From Gemmatimonadales bacterium (GTDB lineage Bacteria; Gemmatimonadota; Gemmatimonadetes; Gemmatimonadales; GWC2-71-9): DNA of 8,074 nucleotides. The DNA is taken from the NCBI GenBank assembly GCA_025929805.1, contig JAICPP010000154.1, positions 1 through 8,074 on the forward strand, given 5' to 3'. The notes below the pieces were generated by a model, which worked only from the letters and a program-made list of their open reading frames with translations, was not told the DNA's origin and ran no database searches. Positions 6,081 through 8,074 of this stretch are shown in pieces; the stretch's first letter is position 1; the number at the start of each line of letters is the position of its first letter. Position numbers and translations under genes: made by a program.

Positions 6081-6109
6081 ATCAGCGGCCGAAAACATAG
6101 GCCGCCGAT
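6081..6109. repeat. Inverted repeat straddling the rpsT -10 region
   Basis: ATCAGCGGCC (6081-6090) and GGCCGCCGAT (6100-6109) are reverse complements at nine of ten positions, separated by 9 bases. The spacer contains the predicted rpsT -10 hexamer (6094-6099 on the - strand). The symmetry and position are those of a repressor operator. Because the predicted start of transcription falls near 6087, only part of the repeat would be transcribed, so an RNA hairpin is less likely than a DNA site. Confidence 0.5.
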
Positions 6110-6122
6110 TCTGCAAAATCAA
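6094..6122 (-). promoter_or_regulatory. Predicted rpsT promoter
   Basis: On the - strand TTGATT (6122-6117) and TATGTT (6099-6094) are spaced by 17 bp; each matches the sigma-70 consensus at four of six positions. The expected transcript start is near 6087, giving a leader of about 50 nt before the rpsT GTG. The same TTGATT -35 form appears upstream of pyrR. Confidence 0.5.
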
Positions 6123-6135
6123 GCGGCAAGCTGCT

Positions 6136-6164
6136 TTGACTTTGGACTCAGCGGGCGATTAACC
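6136..6164 (+). promoter_or_regulatory. Possible promoter for the site-2 protease-scpA-scpB operon
   Basis: TTGACT (6136-6141) is a five-of-six -35 match. A 17-bp spacer leads to TTAACC (6159-6164), a poor -10; GATTAA two bases upstream is an alternative. Transcription would begin near 6171. The -35 elements of this and the rpsT promoter are back to back, 13 bp apart. Confidence 0.3.
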
Positions 6165-6232
6165 TTCGTCGCCCCCGAGCATAGGATGCAAACCTGGATC
6201 AACAGCTTGGCGACTTCGTACTCGCCCTTCCC

Positions 6233-6895
6233 ATGCTCGTCTTCGCCATGGTCGCTCATGAATATGCCCACGCCGCGACGGCACTTCGCCAGGGGGACGA
6301 CACGGCATACATGCTGGGCCGGGTGACACTCAACCCCATTCCACACATCGATCCCTGGATGAGCATCCTCCTTCCTGCGCTGCTCTGGTTCGGCTCGGGG
6401 GGAAGCTTCACCTTTGGCGGGGCCAAACCGGTCCCGGTAAATCCGCGAAAGTACCGGCACTACCGCCGCGGCGACATCCTGGTATCGGCCGCGGGTGTCA
6501 CGACCAATCTCATTCTGGCCCTGGTCTGGGCGGTTGTGTTTGTGCTGCTGGGTCTGATGTCGCCTGCGCTGTCGGGGATGACGACGGTGCTGGACACTGC
6601 CCAACGGATGTTGGTCTACGGGATCTGGCTCAACCTTGTCCTGTGTTTTTTCAACCTGATCCCGGTGCCGCCGCTCGATGGGTCTCATCTCCTGTACCAC
6701 GCACTTCCTCCCCGTGCGGGAAGCTGGTACCGGGGGCTGAGCCGTTTCGGCTACTTGCCGATCTTTGCACTGATGTTCCTGTTTCGTCCGGTGATGGTTT
6801 TCCTGCTCGCCCCCGCATTCAAGGGAATGAGTTTCCTGCTGCATCTCATTCTCCCATTCAGCATAGGTGACGGATGGAACATCTTTCAGTCATGA
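6233..6895 (+). CDS. Site-2 protease family (M50) intramembrane metalloprotease
   Basis: Membrane-embedded zinc protease of the short S2P type. From the ATG at 6233 the HExxH zinc motif is H9-E10-Y11-A12-H13. LNPIPHIDP (33-41) follows, and NLIPVPPLDG (141-150) supplies the third ligand, D149. Hydrophobic helices are visible at the N-terminus and at about 43-55, 84-108, 129-147 and 170-198. No PDZ domain is present, so this is the minimal version, and its substrate is unknown. The first helix clearly extends upstream: in frame from about 6194 the codons read LDQQLGDFVLALP before the ATG, matching normal family N-termini, back to a stop at 6182 with no ATG, GTG or TTG. Translation may start at CTG 6194 (AGGA 7 bp upstream), or an indel may have separated the gene from the ATG at 6186. 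The annotated ATG has no ribosome binding site. It overlaps scpA by 4 nt. Confidence 0.9.
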   Translation: MLVFAMVAHEYAHAATALRQGDDTAYMLGRVTLNPIPHIDPWMSILLPALLWFGSGGSFTFGGAKPVPVNPRKYRHYRRGDILVSAAGVTTNLILALVWAVVFVLLGLMSPALSGMTTVLDTAQRMLVYGIWLNLVLCFFNLIPVPPLDGSHLLYHALPPRAGSWYRGLSRFGYLPIFALMFLFRPVMVFLLAPAFKGMSFLLHLILPFSIGDGWNIFQS

Positions 6896-7644
6896 CCGCT
6901 CCTCCCGTCGAAGCTCCCACCACAGCGCTTGGTGCCGGTGCGGCCTTCGTGGTGGAGCTGGAGAGCTTCTCCGGTCCGCTGGACTTGCTGCTGCACCTGT
7001 TGCGGGAGGAGCAGCTCGAGATCGCCGACATCCCGATCGCTCGGATCGCCGACCAGTTCCTGCAGGCCATCCACGACCTCGGCCTGAATCAGGCGGCAGA
7101 TTACCTCGACATGGCTAGTAGGCTGGTCCGCTTGAAGGCTCAGATGCTGCTCCCTCGCCGTCCGGAAGAGGATGGCTGGGAGGATCCCCGCGCCGAGTTG
7201 GTTCGAAGGCTGCTCGAGTACCAGCAGATACGGGAGGTCGCTGTCTGGATGGGGCGGGCGGCGGAGCGGCGCGCCGAACAGTTAGCCCGAGGCTACCTAC
7301 CGCCTCCACCGGAACTTCCGCCTCCGCCGCTCAAGCTCGATCTCCTCGATGTGCTCACCGCCGTCGAACGGGTGCTGGCCAACATTCCCTTTCCGGTCCT
7401 GCACCGGGTGATCGCTCGGCCGCTCGACGTGGAGAGCGCCACTCGCCGCATTGAAGAGCTGCTCGCGGAACAGGAAGAGATTCGCTGGCTCGACGTATTG
7501 GGGTCTCGCCCAACCATCGTGGACGTTCTCTCCGCCCTGCTGGCGCTGTTGGAGCTGGCCAAGCGTGGTACGCTCCGTCTGGTGCAGCCTACTCCCTTCT
7601 CACCCATGGTGATTGCCCGTGACGCCGCTCGCACAGCTGCTTGA
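6892..7644 (+). CDS. scpA: Segregation and condensation protein A (kleisin)
   Basis: Kleisin subunit that bridges the SMC heads in bacterial condensin and works with ScpB in chromosome compaction and segregation; cytoplasmic, nucleoid-associated. The N-terminal SMC-neck-binding domain is clear: FVVELESFSGPLDLLLHLLREEQLEIADIPIARIADQF, followed by the helix YLDMASRLVRLKAQMLLPR. A Pro-rich linker (YLPPPPELPPPPLKLD) leads to the C-terminal winged helix with a LLALLELAKRGTLRLVQ-type ending. The length of about 250 is normal. The ATG at 6892 overlaps the protease stop by 4 nt (ATGA), suggesting translational coupling. An in-frame ATG at 6874 would add six residues (MEHLSV) and is possible, though its AGGTGA is only 3 bp away. 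The poly-proline runs would be expected to need EF-P during translation. Confidence 0.94.
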   Translation: MTAPPVEAPTTALGAGAAFVVELESFSGPLDLLLHLLREEQLEIADIPIARIADQFLQAIHDLGLNQAADYLDMASRLVRLKAQMLLPRRPEEDGWEDPRAELVRRLLEYQQIREVAVWMGRAAERRAEQLARGYLPPPPELPPPPLKLDLLDVLTAVERVLANIPFPVLHRVIARPLDVESATRRIEELLAEQEEIRWLDVLGSRPTIVDVLSALLALLELAKRGTLRLVQPTPFSPMVIARDAARTAA

Positions 7645-8074
7645 AGCCGCGCTGTTTTCTGCCTGCCGCCCCCTTACCGTGGAGGAGCTGACCCTCCTGG
7701 ATGCTGAGGCGAGCGCCGCCGACGTGCGGGTCGCTCTAGAGCAGCTCCGGGAGCATTACGATTTCAACCAACATGGGGTGGAGCTGGTGGAGCTGGCAGG
7801 GGGCTATCAGATACTGACGCGGCCGGTGCACGCGGCAGCGCTTGAGCGAGCCCAGTTCTCCGTCCGGACGCCCAAGCTCAGCGCCGCCACACTGGAGACA
7901 CTCGCGGTTATCGCCTACCGCCAACCGGTGGGTCGGGTTGAGATCGAGGAGATCCGCGGCGTGTCGGCCGGAGGTGTCCTCCGCTCGCTCCAGGAGCGGG
8001 GCCTGATAGAGGTCGTCGGCCGGAGCGAGGCTCTGGGTCGGCCGCTGCTGTATGGGACGACAGCCCTTTTTCTC
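7619..8074 (+). CDS. scpB: Segregation and condensation protein B, 3' end missing
   Basis: Winged-helix partner of ScpA in the SMC condensin complex. The frame from GTG 7619 stays open to the window edge (152 codons), so it is 3'-partial. The start reads TPLAQLLEAALFSACRPLTVEEL, the usual ScpB N-terminus. The core includes KLSAATLETLAVIAYRQPV, EIEEIRGVSAGGVLRSLQERGLIEVVGR and GRPLLYGTT, the strongest family signature. Both winged-helix domains appear complete; typical proteins are about 170-220 residues, so only the variable C-terminal tail is lost. The GTG lies 26 nt inside scpA and follows GGTGA with a 6-base spacer. A TTG at 7613 is the only other in-frame start after the stop at 7610-7612. 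The overlap implies coupled translation with scpA. Confidence 0.94.
   Translation, partial: MTPLAQLLEAALFSACRPLTVEELTLLDAEASAADVRVALEQLREHYDFNQHGVELVELAGGYQILTRPVHAAALERAQFSVRTPKLSAATLETLAVIAYRQPVGRVEIEEIRGVSAGGVLRSLQERGLIEVVGRSEALGRPLLYGTTALFL

Noticed and set aside
6119..6844. 241-codon open frame on the - strand opposite the site-2 protease
   Set aside because: The translation is rich in Gln, His and Arg with no recognisable fold, and it mirrors the protease codons; a shadow frame.
7309..7350. Pro-rich repeat in ScpA (PPPPELPPPP) as an unusual insertion
   Set aside because: Pro-rich linkers between the two ScpA domains are common, and the flanking domains are intact and of normal spacing.
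1..8074. CRISPR array, phage or insertion-sequence genes
   Set aside because: No regularly spaced direct repeats and no transposase, integrase or phage reading frames are present; all major genes are housekeeping.

Overview
The window is GC-rich and gene-dense, with GTG starts and short gene overlaps. It looks like ordinary chromosome of a free-living, probably Gram-negative bacterium. The gene set (msrPQ, pyrR-pyrB-pyrC, a coiled-coil/zinc-ribbon protein, rpsT, a site-2 protease and scpA-scpB) would fit Gemmatimonadota or a related soil or aquatic lineage. That placement is inference; no rRNA or other taxonomic marker is present.

Layout. 1-1492 (+): the 5'-truncated catalytic subunit MsrP and the haem membrane subunit MsrQ of the periplasmic methionine sulfoxide reductase. 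1493-1696: a small non-coding inverted-repeat element, then a possible promoter. 1697-4496 (+): pyrR, pyrB and pyrC overlap by 1 and 4 nt and encode early steps of pyrimidine synthesis plus their uracil-sensing regulator. 4453-4692: a decayed piece of a class II (fuculose-phosphate-type) aldolase, fused onto the 3' end of pyrC. 4717-5562 (+): an unnamed coiled-coil protein with a C-terminal zinc ribbon. 5563-5785: a convergent intergenic region with nested inverted repeats, a perfect 10-bp palindrome and two terminator-like hairpins. 5786-6037 (-): rpsT (S20). 6038-6232: back-to-back putative promoters, with an inverted repeat straddling the rpsT -10. 6233-6895 (+): an M50 site-2 protease with a problematic start, coupled to scpA, which overlaps scpB; scpB runs off the window.

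How the genes work together. MsrQ passes electrons from the inner membrane to the molybdenum centre of MsrP, which repairs oxidised methionines in envelope proteins. PyrB and PyrC are consecutive enzymes (carbamoyl phosphate + aspartate to carbamoyl aspartate to dihydroorotate), with PyrR as regulator. ScpA and ScpB are the kleisin and winged-helix subunits of SMC condensin; they are co-transcribed with a membrane protease of unknown substrate.

I see no convincing new multi-gene system. The points most worth a second look are the aldolase relic that now supplies the end of pyrC, the mobile-looking inverted repeat upstream of pyrR, the structured convergent intergenic region, the operator-like palindrome at the rpsT promoter, and the missing conventional start of the site-2 protease.
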